Assembly (NCBI RefSeq): GCF_000759675.1
Contig: NZ_BAWM01000021.1
Span: forward strand, 124,001 to 188,000
From: Neobacillus niacini
Lineage (GTDB): Bacteria; Bacillota; Bacilli; Bacillales; Cytobacillaceae
DNA length: 64,000 bases
Direction of reading: 5' to 3'
Positions 56,708 through 64,000 of this stretch are shown here, one piece after another. The notes under the pieces were generated by a model, which worked only from the letters and a program-made list of their open reading frames with translations, had not been told where the DNA came from and made no database searches. Within the stretch, counting starts at the first letter, position 1, and every line of letters starts with the position of its first letter. Position numbers and translations under genes: made by a program.

Positions 56708-57955
56708 CTATTTTCCATGTATAAGGATTTTTGAAATTTGAACGACTTTCTCATGCTGTTTCATTTCTATATAATAATTATATAATTCTTTAGCAAACTT
56801 GTTTATAAAAGTCGTATGTTCATTGGACTGGAAATAGGGTAAAGCATCTTTCTCTATGAAGTTATAATACAGATCGAGTTTATTCTCTATACGATAGATA
56901 AGAAGCTTGAATAACAGTTGATAAAAGCGGTTTTTTAACTTTTTTGCCAAAAATATCCCTTCTTGAGCTTTTTTCAGCATCACTGTTTTTTGCAGTAGCT
57001 TTCCTTCTAAGCTACTTTCCAAACAATTATACAAGCGGTTAATATATATAACAGAAGAGTTATCCGCCAAATGAAGCGCATCTTTATAAAACCTATGTGC
57101 ACCAGCATAATCTTTTCTTTTAAAATATTCATTTCCCAAATTGTTTAAAAGCATCCCTTTTTTTTCAGGAGCATGTAGTAATTCGCTGTGATAAATCAGA
57201 TTCTGATAGGATTCCGCCAACTCTTCTAAATCAAGATACTTATCATTTCCAATCTGCAAAAGCATCATAGACTCCGCAGTGATTGCCATTATAGAGTTAT
57301 TCGTTTCCCTGAAGTAGCGAAGCGCTTTCTCTGCATACGCATAGGCCATTATTTTGGAATCAATACAGTAATAAGCTAACGCCAAGTCATAAGTATATTC
57401 AAGATTCCCATATTCATCCTTGTTGATTTCCCGCAAGATTTTTATAGCCTTTTGATGGTTTTCATTTTTTGAGGTAATGCAATTGCATATATAATATATG
57501 CCCCATACATGCCTCAGCAGGTTTTTCTCATAAGGCGGGAGATTCGGGGAGTTTTGTTCCACATACTGTAAAATGGCATATGTCTTTTCAGAGTCTGCTT
57601 TCAGTATATAGTATCTTGCCTGCAGTAACTGGTAGAAGGCAGCATATTGGGAAAAATCAATGAAAGGGATTTTTTTCAGTTCATTGTAGGTTTCCTCTAC
57701 ATCCTTCAACTTTCTCATAATGATTGCCTTATGCCAGCGATGGAGTTGATTCTCAATATTCTCAAGGCGGTTGAGTTCCTTTTCTATATCTATGTGCAAA
57801 CGTTCTGATAATAATGCGATAATCTCCGAAGAACAAGCTGTTTGCCCACGTTCAATTTTGCTAACGTAGGAGAGGGTGCAAATTCCTTTTCCTAATTGTT
57901 CCTGTGTAAGTCCAGCTTTTTGTCGGTAAAATTTGATGATTTCTCCCTCTAACAT
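56708..57955 (-). CDS. NprR/PlcR-type TPR transcriptional regulator
   Basis: The product has 415 residues. An XRE helix-turn-helix (residues 1-65: LTQEQLGKGICTLSYVSKIE) is followed by TPR-like helical repeats to the end (for example LNNLGNEYFKRKDYAGAHRF). The length is close to NprR (about 423 residues) rather than PlcR (about 285). NprR-type proteins bind a secreted, re-imported peptide and activate the neutral protease gene. Here nprE lies directly upstream on the same strand. I chose the ATG at 57955 with AAGGAG 8 bases upstream. No small peptide-pheromone gene was recognised beside it. The paralogue at 22589 is frameshifted. Confidence 0.87.
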   Translation of the reverse strand: MLEGEIIKFYRQKAGLTQEQLGKGICTLSYVSKIERGQTACSSEIIALLSERLHIDIEKELNRLENIENQLHRWHKAIIMRKLKDVEETYNELKKIPFIDFSQYAAFYQLLQARYYILKADSEKTYAILQYVEQNSPNLPPYEKNLLRHVWGIYYICNCITSKNENHQKAIKILREINKDEYGNLEYTYDLALAYYCIDSKIMAYAYAEKALRYFRETNNSIMAITAESMMLLQIGNDKYLDLEELAESYQNLIYHSELLHAPEKKGMLLNNLGNEYFKRKDYAGAHRFYKDALHLADNSSVIYINRLYNCLESSLEGKLLQKTVMLKKAQEGIFLAKKLKNRFYQLLFKLLIYRIENKLDLYYNFIEKDALPYFQSNEHTTFINKFAKELYNYYIEMKQHEKVVQISKILIHGK

Positions 57956-58339
57956 ATAACTCGCTCCTTGTGCCCTTATGTAATTACGTTGATGCAACAT
58001 TAAGATGTCTCTATTTTCTAAATAATATCACAATTACAAGGTAGAAGCTATGTGAATTCTCCCGTATATTGTATGCATGGAAAATTTGCTTAATATTTTA
58101 TGAATAACAGTTCTTTCAATTTCAGAATCCTATTAAAACAAGAAGCTACCGTTATCTCTGCTAATATGGAATATGCAGGATTCTATACATTGCTACGATC
58201 GTGTGTTGCTTTGATTGTTAGGATAACCTAAAAACTGTGTTTGCAGAGGAAGATAGAAGAGAAAAGGTATGAAGGTCAAGAGTTGCATATAAAGCTATTT
58301 AGTTACTTGTAAAGGGTCAATAGTTTTGCAAATATGCAA

Positions 58340-58375
58340 AGCCATGAGTGAATAGGAATCCGTTCATGGCTTTCC
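58340..58375 (-). terminator. Terminator-like hairpin after nprE
   Basis: AAAGCCATGAA pairs with TCATGGCTTT. The following T-rich part is weak (GCATATTTGC). Confidence 0.6.
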
Positions 58376-58388
58376 ATATGTAAGTTGT

Positions 58389-60092
58389 TTAGTTAACGCC
58401 TACAGAAGTGTATGCATCCATGACCGCCTTTGTTTCTGCTGATGGAACACCGTTTCTATCTGGATGTAAATCACGAGCAGCTTGAATAGCAGCTTCACGC
58501 ATATCCTTGAATCCGGAAGTAGGTGTTAAGTATAGCGTTAAAGCACGGTAATAGATTTTTTCTGCCTTAGTTCTGCCGATTCCTTTGATCGTTATTCCGT
58601 TATTTGTGCCGCCTTGCGTAATTAAGTAAGCTGTTTTGTTATTAATACCGCTGTTAATGTGAACGCCGCCGTTGTCTAATGTACCTTGGTAACGATCTTG
58701 ATAAGTATCCGGATAGTGCCCTGATGGCATATATTTTGTACTAACTCTCTTGGAAGCTGGATCAATAATAGAACGAAGTCCTCCGTCACCAGGAATATTA
58801 GGAGTAGTGATGTCTTCTCCCAGATCCCATTCAATTACTCCGGTAGTTTGCATTTGTGCGAAATTACCTAAGATGTCTGCCAAGGATTCATTGATGGCTC
58901 CAGATTCATTTTCGTATATTAAGTTAGCGGTATGTTCAATAACACCATGAGTCATTTCGTGGCCAGCTACATCTAGGCCGCCAGAAAGTGAACTGTATTG
59001 AATCCCATCACCATCTCCGTATAACATTTGTTTTCCATTCCAAGCGGCGTTATTCCATTTCACCCCAATGTGAACTGTATTGATTAATGGCATCCCATTA
59101 TTATCTAAGCTGTTACGCTTATGAGTAGTTTGGTAGTATCTGTTCACTTTATCAGAGTTGAAATGTGCTGAAACAGCAGCAGGATTAGCAAAAAAGTTAC
59201 TAGCACTGTTTGTTGTTACTTCCCATCCAGTAAATCCTAAAAGAGCTGAACCGAGAATGAAAGCAGTTTCGTCCATACGCTTTGCGTCAAAAGTGGCAAT
59301 AGGTACAGCGTTATTGCTAGCAATGGAAGCACCATATAAATAGCTTGTTCCAGTTGCAAGATCTTTTCCAACAGGGAAAGATTGCATCTTGCCATGTACG
59401 TCTAATCCTCTTGCCGTTACTGGAGAAAGTGTTGTTGGATCAACCCCGTGAACAGTATTGAAGCTATTAATCACTTCTCCGCTTGTTGCATCTACAAAGT
59501 AATGGAAGTATCCTGGAGCCGGAATGGAAGTAGACGCTTTAACCAAATAAGTTAAATAGTACTCCCCTTCATGAGGATAGATGATCAATTCGGATTCAAT
59601 CCCATCATAATTCTTTACAGCGCCAATTTGTGTTTCGACGCCCTCTTTAGCAATTGCGACTGCATCCTCTTCTGAAATTGATGCTTCAGTTGGAATGATC
59701 GAACGGGCCAATTTTTGCGTTACTTTACCGAAGGATGCAAATACATTATTGTTTGCATCCAATGCGACAGTTTGTCCAGAACCATAAATGGGAATCCCCT
59801 TGTATTGCTCGACTGTACGTACATGGTATGTACCTGTTGCACTATCTGTTTGCTCACTTACAATTTTGAATTGATCTCCTACAGCTCCGGATTTCAAAAC
59901 GTTCTCTTCTACTTTTGATTGAAGAAACGCCTTCACAACATCTTGCTTGTTTACTTCTTCGGCATGTACAGTTGATACATTTGTACCAAATGTATCAACT
60001 GTTGGCAGTTGTCCACCAAACGCCACGGATAGTGCCAGTACAGTAGGAATTGCCGCTTTTTTAATCATGCTTTTCTGTTTTTTCTTTTTCAA
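58389..60092 (-). CDS. nprE: M4 neutral metalloprotease (bacillolysin/NprE)
   Basis: The product has 567 residues from the TTG at 60092 (AAAGGAG 8 bases upstream). It has a signal peptide, an FTP/PepSY propeptide (GTYHVRTVEQYKGIPIYGSG and YFHYFVDATSGEVINSF), and a thermolysin-type catalytic domain. The zinc site is H378-E379-M-T-H382 in VAGHEMTHGVIEHTANL, with the third ligand Glu in GAINESLADILG. The later HINSGINNKTAYLITQGG holds the transition-state His region. Secreted bacillolysins supply peptides in stationary phase. It is divergent from the DUF4047-sipW-tasA operon and followed by an NprR-like regulator gene. Confidence 0.94.
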   Translation of the reverse strand: MKKKKQKSMIKKAAIPTVLALSVAFGGQLPTVDTFGTNVSTVHAEEVNKQDVVKAFLQSKVEENVLKSGAVGDQFKIVSEQTDSATGTYHVRTVEQYKGIPIYGSGQTVALDANNNVFASFGKVTQKLARSIIPTEASISEEDAVAIAKEGVETQIGAVKNYDGIESELIIYPHEGEYYLTYLVKASTSIPAPGYFHYFVDATSGEVINSFNTVHGVDPTTLSPVTARGLDVHGKMQSFPVGKDLATGTSYLYGASIASNNAVPIATFDAKRMDETAFILGSALLGFTGWEVTTNSASNFFANPAAVSAHFNSDKVNRYYQTTHKRNSLDNNGMPLINTVHIGVKWNNAAWNGKQMLYGDGDGIQYSSLSGGLDVAGHEMTHGVIEHTANLIYENESGAINESLADILGNFAQMQTTGVIEWDLGEDITTPNIPGDGGLRSIIDPASKRVSTKYMPSGHYPDTYQDRYQGTLDNGGVHINSGINNKTAYLITQGGTNNGITIKGIGRTKAEKIYYRALTLYLTPTSGFKDMREAAIQAARDLHPDRNGVPSAETKAVMDAYTSVGVN

Positions 60093-60170
60093 CACCCTCA
60101 CTCCTTTGCGAAATGTAATATTGTACAATTAAAATTATTGTGAAAATTTAAAATAAAATCAATCATTTTC

Positions 60171-60269
60171 AATTTGAGATAAATTTCGCAAGTCTTTAAA
60201 GCATTTTTTGAATTTTCGAGTAAATCCAACAAAATTTTACACGGTTTTGCAATGGAAATATCTCAATTT
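60171..60269. promoter_or_regulatory. Inverted boxes between nprE and the sipW-tasA operon
   Basis: AATTTGAGATAAATTTC (60171-60187) and GAAATATCTCAATTT (60255-60269) are related in inverted orientation in the divergent promoter region. A common regulator of both genes could bind them. The match is imperfect. Confidence 0.4.
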
Positions 60270-60331
60270 AAATCTTCTGATAATTCTGTAATAATAAATG
60301 CAAATAGAATTGTTTTAAGAGGGGAGTAAAA

Positions 60332-60946
60332 ATGAGGAGAACATTTCATAAAGCCATTCTGCTTCCTTGTTTATGCTGCATGTCTTTTTATGTAGGATCT
60401 CAAATAGTAGGAGAAACAGAAGCGTCATTTTCAAGTCAAATTTCACCTGAACCTTTAAGACTAGCCACAGCATTTGTTTTTCCAGGGACCATTAAACAGC
60501 TGGATAATCGCGCAGAGGAGATTACATATCAGATGTACGAACAATATGAAATGATCGTTGCAACTTCACCAGGTACATCATTACAAACATTGCGTGACAG
60601 GCTTGCTGAAATTACAGCTATCGAACAGAATTTACATCAACAGTTCAGCACTCTGCAGGATATGTATGACGAACTGTCCGAATATCACTATCAGCTTCAG
60701 GAACAACAAACAACGGGAATTCAGACATTTGGCTATGTACGTGAAGGGTTTCAGAAAGCAGATCGCATGTTGAAAGAAGTACGGGAAACGATTGATTTTC
60801 AAAAAATAGAAGCTATCCGTTCTTCAGTCGCATTGCAAATAAAGAAACTAGAAGGGAAAGAGAAAGTTTCTGAGGAACAGCTACATGCAAATCTACCTCA
60901 AGTGAACTCCGAACCCAAGGGGGAACAGCACCCAATCAAGGAGTAG
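60332..60946 (+). CDS. DUF4047-like secreted protein of the sipW-tasA operon
   Basis: This 204-residue protein has a signal-peptide-like start (MRRTFHKAILLPCLCCMSFY) ending near ETEASF, a motif like that of SipW substrates. A long helical, probably coiled-coil part follows (about 55-185, with many Glu, Gln and Leu). I recall DUF4047 proteins at this place in B. cereus-type sipW loci; the assignment is from memory. It is the first gene of the operon, in the position held by tapA in B. subtilis. The ribosome site is AGAGGGGAG. Confidence 0.65.
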   Translation: MRRTFHKAILLPCLCCMSFYVGSQIVGETEASFSSQISPEPLRLATAFVFPGTIKQLDNRAEEITYQMYEQYEMIVATSPGTSLQTLRDRLAEITAIEQNLHQQFSTLQDMYDELSEYHYQLQEQQTTGIQTFGYVREGFQKADRMLKEVRETIDFQKIEAIRSSVALQIKKLEGKEKVSEEQLHANLPQVNSEPKGEQHPIKE

Positions 60947-60982
60947 CAACGCATTCAAATACGAATAAGAAGGTGACAGAAC

Positions 60983-61528
60983 ATGATGAAGAAAATAGTA
61001 CGCATAGTGAGTAGTATGGCAGGAAGTATTTTCCTAGTTTTTGTATGTTTGTTAGCATTTGTTGTCCTCTCTTCCAGGATAGCTGGAGGAGAACCTACAA
61101 TTTTAGGATACCAAGTAAAAGCAGTCTTATCAGGATCCATGGAACCGACATTTCAAACAGGTTCTATCATTTCTATCAAGTTAGCAAATAAACACTCTAC
61201 CTATCAAAAAGGGGACGTTATCATGTTCCGTAAGGAAGAGAAGTTGATTACACATAGAATTATCGAGATCATACAAGAGAATGGAAAAGTTCTGTATAAA
61301 ACAAAAGGGGATCATAACAACGCTCCAGATGTATGGATGGTTTCCACAGAAAATGTAATTGGGAAGTATACAGGTTTTACCATTCCATTTATGGGATACG
61401 CAATGGATTATACCAAATCCAAAGCGGGTGGGGCTCTTTTATTGGTTGTCCCAGGCATATTGCTAGTCATTTCAGCATTGCGTTCCATCATTGGCGCAAA
61501 AAAAGAACTGGAAGCAGTAAAAGCATGA
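60983..61528 (+). CDS. sipW: Type I signal peptidase, SipW (ER-type)
   Basis: The product has 181 residues with an N-terminal span (about 8-32) and a C-terminal span (about 148-170). The catalytic Ser is S52 in LSGSMEPTF and the His base is H91 in THRIIEI, followed by TKGDHNNAPD. It should process the preceding DUF4047 protein and the following TasA homologue. It is the second sipW in the window; the two proteins are similar in layout but clearly diverged. AAGGTGA is the ribosome site. Confidence 0.93.
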   Translation: MMKKIVRIVSSMAGSIFLVFVCLLAFVVLSSRIAGGEPTILGYQVKAVLSGSMEPTFQTGSIISIKLANKHSTYQKGDVIMFRKEEKLITHRIIEIIQENGKVLYKTKGDHNNAPDVWMVSTENVIGKYTGFTIPFMGYAMDYTKSKAGGALLLVVPGILLVISALRSIIGAKKELEAVKA

Positions 61529-61611
61529 TGATGTTGGTTAGATCTCGTATGTATCCACATAAATACATACGAGTTTAATATATTTCTTACATAATAAAGG
61601 AGGGTTTTAAA

Positions 61612-62223
61612 ATGGGATTTACACAGAAGATAACGAAAGGTGTTATGACTGCAGCATTGGGTATGTCATTAATTGGCGGAGGAACATTTGCATATTTTAG
61701 TGATGCAGTTGAAACGCAAAACACATTTGCGGCAGGTAATTTGGATTTAGGGATGAATCCTAATGCTGTTGTTAACATCAGCAATATCAAACCAGGCGAT
61801 GAAATTTATCGTGAATTTACACTTGAAAACAACGGTACATTACAGATAGGTAAAGTATTATTAGATACGAAATATACTGTTGAAGATGCCAAATCAGATA
61901 ATACGGATGATTTAGCAAAACATATTAAAGTTACAATTATGTACAACACAAGCAGTGCGACTAACACAGTTGTTGAAACAACGCTGTATGACCTACAAAA
62001 TCAACAACCAGATGTAACTAAGATAGATGTTCTTGCTGGCGGACCAAAACCAGATGGCATTATTCCTGGGGATAAGGAAAAAATCTTTGTGTTATTTGAA
62101 TTTATAGATAACGGAGAAGATCAAAACCAATTCCAAGGTGATAACCTGCAAGTGGATTGGACATTTAATGCACAGACAGAAGGTTCAACTTATCATGAAG
62201 ATACAGATCCAAACAACAACTGA
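61612..62223 (+). CDS. tasA: TasA/camelysin (CalY) family matrix protein
   Basis: The product has 203 residues. The signal peptide ends near GGTFAYFSDAVETQNTFAAG, the classical TasA/CalY cleavage region. The mature domain shows NLDLGMNPNAVVNISNIKPG and the conserved REFTLENNGTLQIGKVLLDT. TasA forms matrix fibres in biofilms. It follows sipW by 83 bases with an excellent AAAGGAGGG ribosome site, as expected for a highly made protein. The C-terminus is short and acidic. Confidence 0.93.
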   Translation: MGFTQKITKGVMTAALGMSLIGGGTFAYFSDAVETQNTFAAGNLDLGMNPNAVVNISNIKPGDEIYREFTLENNGTLQIGKVLLDTKYTVEDAKSDNTDDLAKHIKVTIMYNTSSATNTVVETTLYDLQNQQPDVTKIDVLAGGPKPDGIIPGDKEKIFVLFEFIDNGEDQNQFQGDNLQVDWTFNAQTEGSTYHEDTDPNNN

Positions 62224-62698
62224 TAAATGATTTATAAAGAAGTAGTTGATTCAAAAGTGGCTAAAATGGTGAAGTAATATCGGTGCCAGTGGTTAAGCCC
62301 CCAAAAAATAGACATCAATAAATTCGACATTTATTCTAATCAACCTATTTCGATAAACTTTTCGATTAAGCTTAGTTGGTCTCGGGTATAGCGTGGTCTC
62401 CTATCTCATAACCCATTTAGGTACTTGGTTGTTATTTGTAAAATACTCACTAATGACCTTAATAAGTTATTTTTTCTCTTCGATTTATCCCATAGAAGAA
62501 ATAAACATTTTCTTATTTGGGGATACAACTAGCAAAGACCTTGGTGTATTTAACGTTGAATTAATAAAATGTAGGGAAGGTTTCAAATTATTAATTGAAC
62601 CTAGGTAATTACAATATTTCCCTTCTTGGATACTTCAACTAGCAACAATAATTCAATAAGATAGATATAAGAAATGGCTTAAAAGAAGAAAAGTTTCT
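62224..62698. other. Non-coding stretch after tasA
   Basis: No gene was recognised; short open frames lack ribosome sites and family features. No clear tasA terminator was found. Confidence 0.4.
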
Positions 62699-62735
62699 AA
62701 AAAAAATGCCGATTGAGTTTTATCAATCGGCTTTC
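62699..62735 (-). terminator. Terminator of the LytR-CpsA-Psr gene
   Basis: GCCGATTGA and TCAATCGGC form a perfect 9-bp stem with a TTTTTTTT run on the minus strand. Confidence 0.9.
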
Positions 62736-62739
62736 CTTA

Positions 62740-63663
62740 TCAATTCAATTCTAACTGTGTTCTTAACTCAGTTTGGATGCGCTGCTTTTCTTCTAGCGAT
62801 ACCAGCCCATAATATATTCCATCGATTTTTGTTCCTTGTGATTTTATTTCCATTTGTTGAATATTATTTCCAACACTCTTATAATTTTTTTGGATATCAA
62901 TCATCTGTTCAAAAGTAAGATTTGTTTTTACATTGCTGCCAAGTGCTGAAAAAATATTTGAAAAGTTAGTAAGACTTGTTAAACTCGCTCCTTCTTTAAT
63001 CACCGCTTGAATAATTTGACGCTGTCTAGTTTGACGGCCAAAGTCACCTCTCGGGTCTTCATATCTCATTCTGGAGAAAATTAATGCTTTTTCGCCATTT
63101 AACTTTAGTTCACCAATTGGGAATTTGAATTCACCAACAGAGAAATCTAAATCATTTTGGACGGTCACTCCCCCAACTGCATCGACAATATCTTCGAAAC
63201 CCTCCATATTAATTTGTACGAAATAATCTATCGGAATATCAAGGAAATTTTCAACGGTATCCATCGCCATCGGAACTTCACCAAAGGCGTAGGCATGGTT
63301 AATTTTATCTTCAAATCCTTTTCCAATTATTTCAGTTCGTGTGTCCCGTGGTATGCTAAGCATTTTTACAGAATTGTTGTTTGGATTGATAGTCAACACG
63401 ATTATTGTATCAGAACGGCCACGATCTCCTTTTCGTTCATCCACACCCAAAATTAAGACTGAAAATGGGTCTTTCTGTTCCAATACCACTGGTTCAGGAC
63501 GTTTCTCGGATATTTCACGTTGAAGCGGTAAATGCATCGTTTCAACAGCATCGGTTAATGATCTATACACTGTATACCCATAGATTCCTCCAAATACGAG
63601 CAATAGTAACAATACTATTCCGGTTACTTTAAACCACTTGCGCTTCTTTTTTTCTGCTCGCAT
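62740..63663 (-). CDS. LytR-CpsA-Psr family cell-wall ligase
   Basis: The product has 307 residues with one N-terminal membrane span (about 13-33). The LCP domain shows ILGVDERKGDRGRSDTIIVL (catalytic Arg/Asp), MLSIPRDTRTEI, KINHAYAFG and the late SRMRYEDPRGDFGRQTRQRQ. Family members (TagU/TagV/LytR) transfer undecaprenyl-linked wall teichoic acids or other glycopolymers to peptidoglycan on the outer face of the membrane. I chose the ATG at 63663 with GGAGG 9 bases upstream; the TTG at 63669 is only 3 bases from it. It stands as a single gene. Confidence 0.92.
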   Translation of the reverse strand: MRAEKKKRKWFKVTGIVLLLLLVFGGIYGYTVYRSLTDAVETMHLPLQREISEKRPEPVVLEQKDPFSVLILGVDERKGDRGRSDTIIVLTINPNNNSVKMLSIPRDTRTEIIGKGFEDKINHAYAFGEVPMAMDTVENFLDIPIDYFVQINMEGFEDIVDAVGGVTVQNDLDFSVGEFKFPIGELKLNGEKALIFSRMRYEDPRGDFGRQTRQRQIIQAVIKEGASLTSLTNFSNIFSALGSNVKTNLTFEQMIDIQKNYKSVGNNIQQMEIKSQGTKIDGIYYGLVSLEEKQRIQTELRTQLELN

Positions 63664-64000
63664 TAACAAATTCCTCCAAAAACTACAATTATTTCAAACT
63701 TACCTTATAGAATACTAGATAACTGGAAACTTGAATAGATGGAAATTTTGATATATTTAAAAAATTGTTTAGGTAAATGTCAAATTCTTTTAAGACCATT
63801 TCAATTTTGTGCGATTTTTCACTAAAAAAAGGTCGGTAGTTGTAAGCTCCACTGCACCACCTTTGAAATCCTGTCAAATCCATTTTTCATTGACAGGTAG
63901 ATAATAGAGGTAAAAATAACAAAGTTAACATCCCTAAATCTATTTAATAATAAATGGGGCTTTATACCTACGAATTAAAGTATACAAAGTTCACCGAAAT
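63664..64000. other. Non-coding right edge
   Basis: No gene or clear structure was seen in the last 337 bases apart from the LCP ribosome site at the left end. Confidence 0.4.

Noticed and set aside
60181..60240. CodY box in the nprE leader
   Set aside because: The best stretch (AATTTTCGAGTAAAT) matches the consensus poorly.
62393..62608. 71-residue open frame after tasA
   Set aside because: It is hydrophobic only by AT-richness and has no ribosome site or relatives that I recognise.

Overview
The window looks like a chromosomal segment of a low-GC, Gram-positive, spore-forming Bacillaceae (Bacillus/Neobacillus type). Reasons: strong AAGGAGG-type ribosome sites with many TTG and GTG starts, U-tailed hairpin terminators, Bacillus-type exoproteases (bacillopeptidase F, Vpr-like and M4 neutral proteases), SipW/TasA(camelysin) modules, PlcR/NprR-type TPR regulators, a KinB-like sporulation-type kinase and a LytR-CpsA-Psr protein. 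The genus cannot be fixed from this sequence alone. No rRNA, tRNA or CRISPR array was seen.

Layout. (1) 1-5.1 kb: the 3' part of a sugar catabolism operon with a ribose-type ABC ATPase (partial) and permease, a BtpA-family protein, a PfkB sugar kinase, an M20 amidohydrolase and an SDR dehydrogenase. (2) 5.1-9.4 kb: a gene-poor, repeat-rich stretch with CAAACGTTTG boxes, three GGGGACGGTTCT inverted-repeat elements, an SH3 fragment, a DUF3267 membrane protein, an orphan histidine kinase and an IS6-type transposase remnant. (3) 9.4-12.8 kb: a DegS/LuxR-type two-component system and a BsuPI-type proteinase inhibitor. (4) 12.7-48.6 kb: a 35-kb exoprotease island. It has a lactocepin-like S8 protease with an EF-hand, three large Vpr-like S8 proteases carrying a dockerin-like (and probably a cohesin-like) module, two tandem bacillopeptidase F paralogues (one with lost catalytic residues), a sipW-tasA pair, a frameshifted PlcR/NprR-like regulator, a TapA-like surface protein, and many decayed copies of the same genes. 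(5) 48.9-53.9 kb: an MFS transporter, aldehyde dehydrogenase and DapA-like operon, divergent from an XRE-cupin regulator. (6) 54.6-62.2 kb: a LysM/SH3b protein, an NprR-like regulator next to the neutral protease gene nprE, and a divergent DUF4047-sipW-tasA operon. (7) 62.7-63.7 kb: a LytR-CpsA-Psr gene.

How the parts may work together (inference). The two-component system and the two TPR regulators probably control secreted protease production. SipW processes TasA-like fibre proteins. The dockerin-bearing proteases could be held in the same extracellular matrix, or joined to each other through cohesin-like modules, like a cellulosome built from proteases. The BsuPI protein and the inactive bacillopeptidase F paralogue are candidate modulators. 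The island has been reshaped by duplication and decay: the stretch 47.18-48.6 kb is a second, mostly ruined copy of the response regulator/S8/tasA/tapA-like order at 11.9-22.6 kb, and the two copies have lost different genes.
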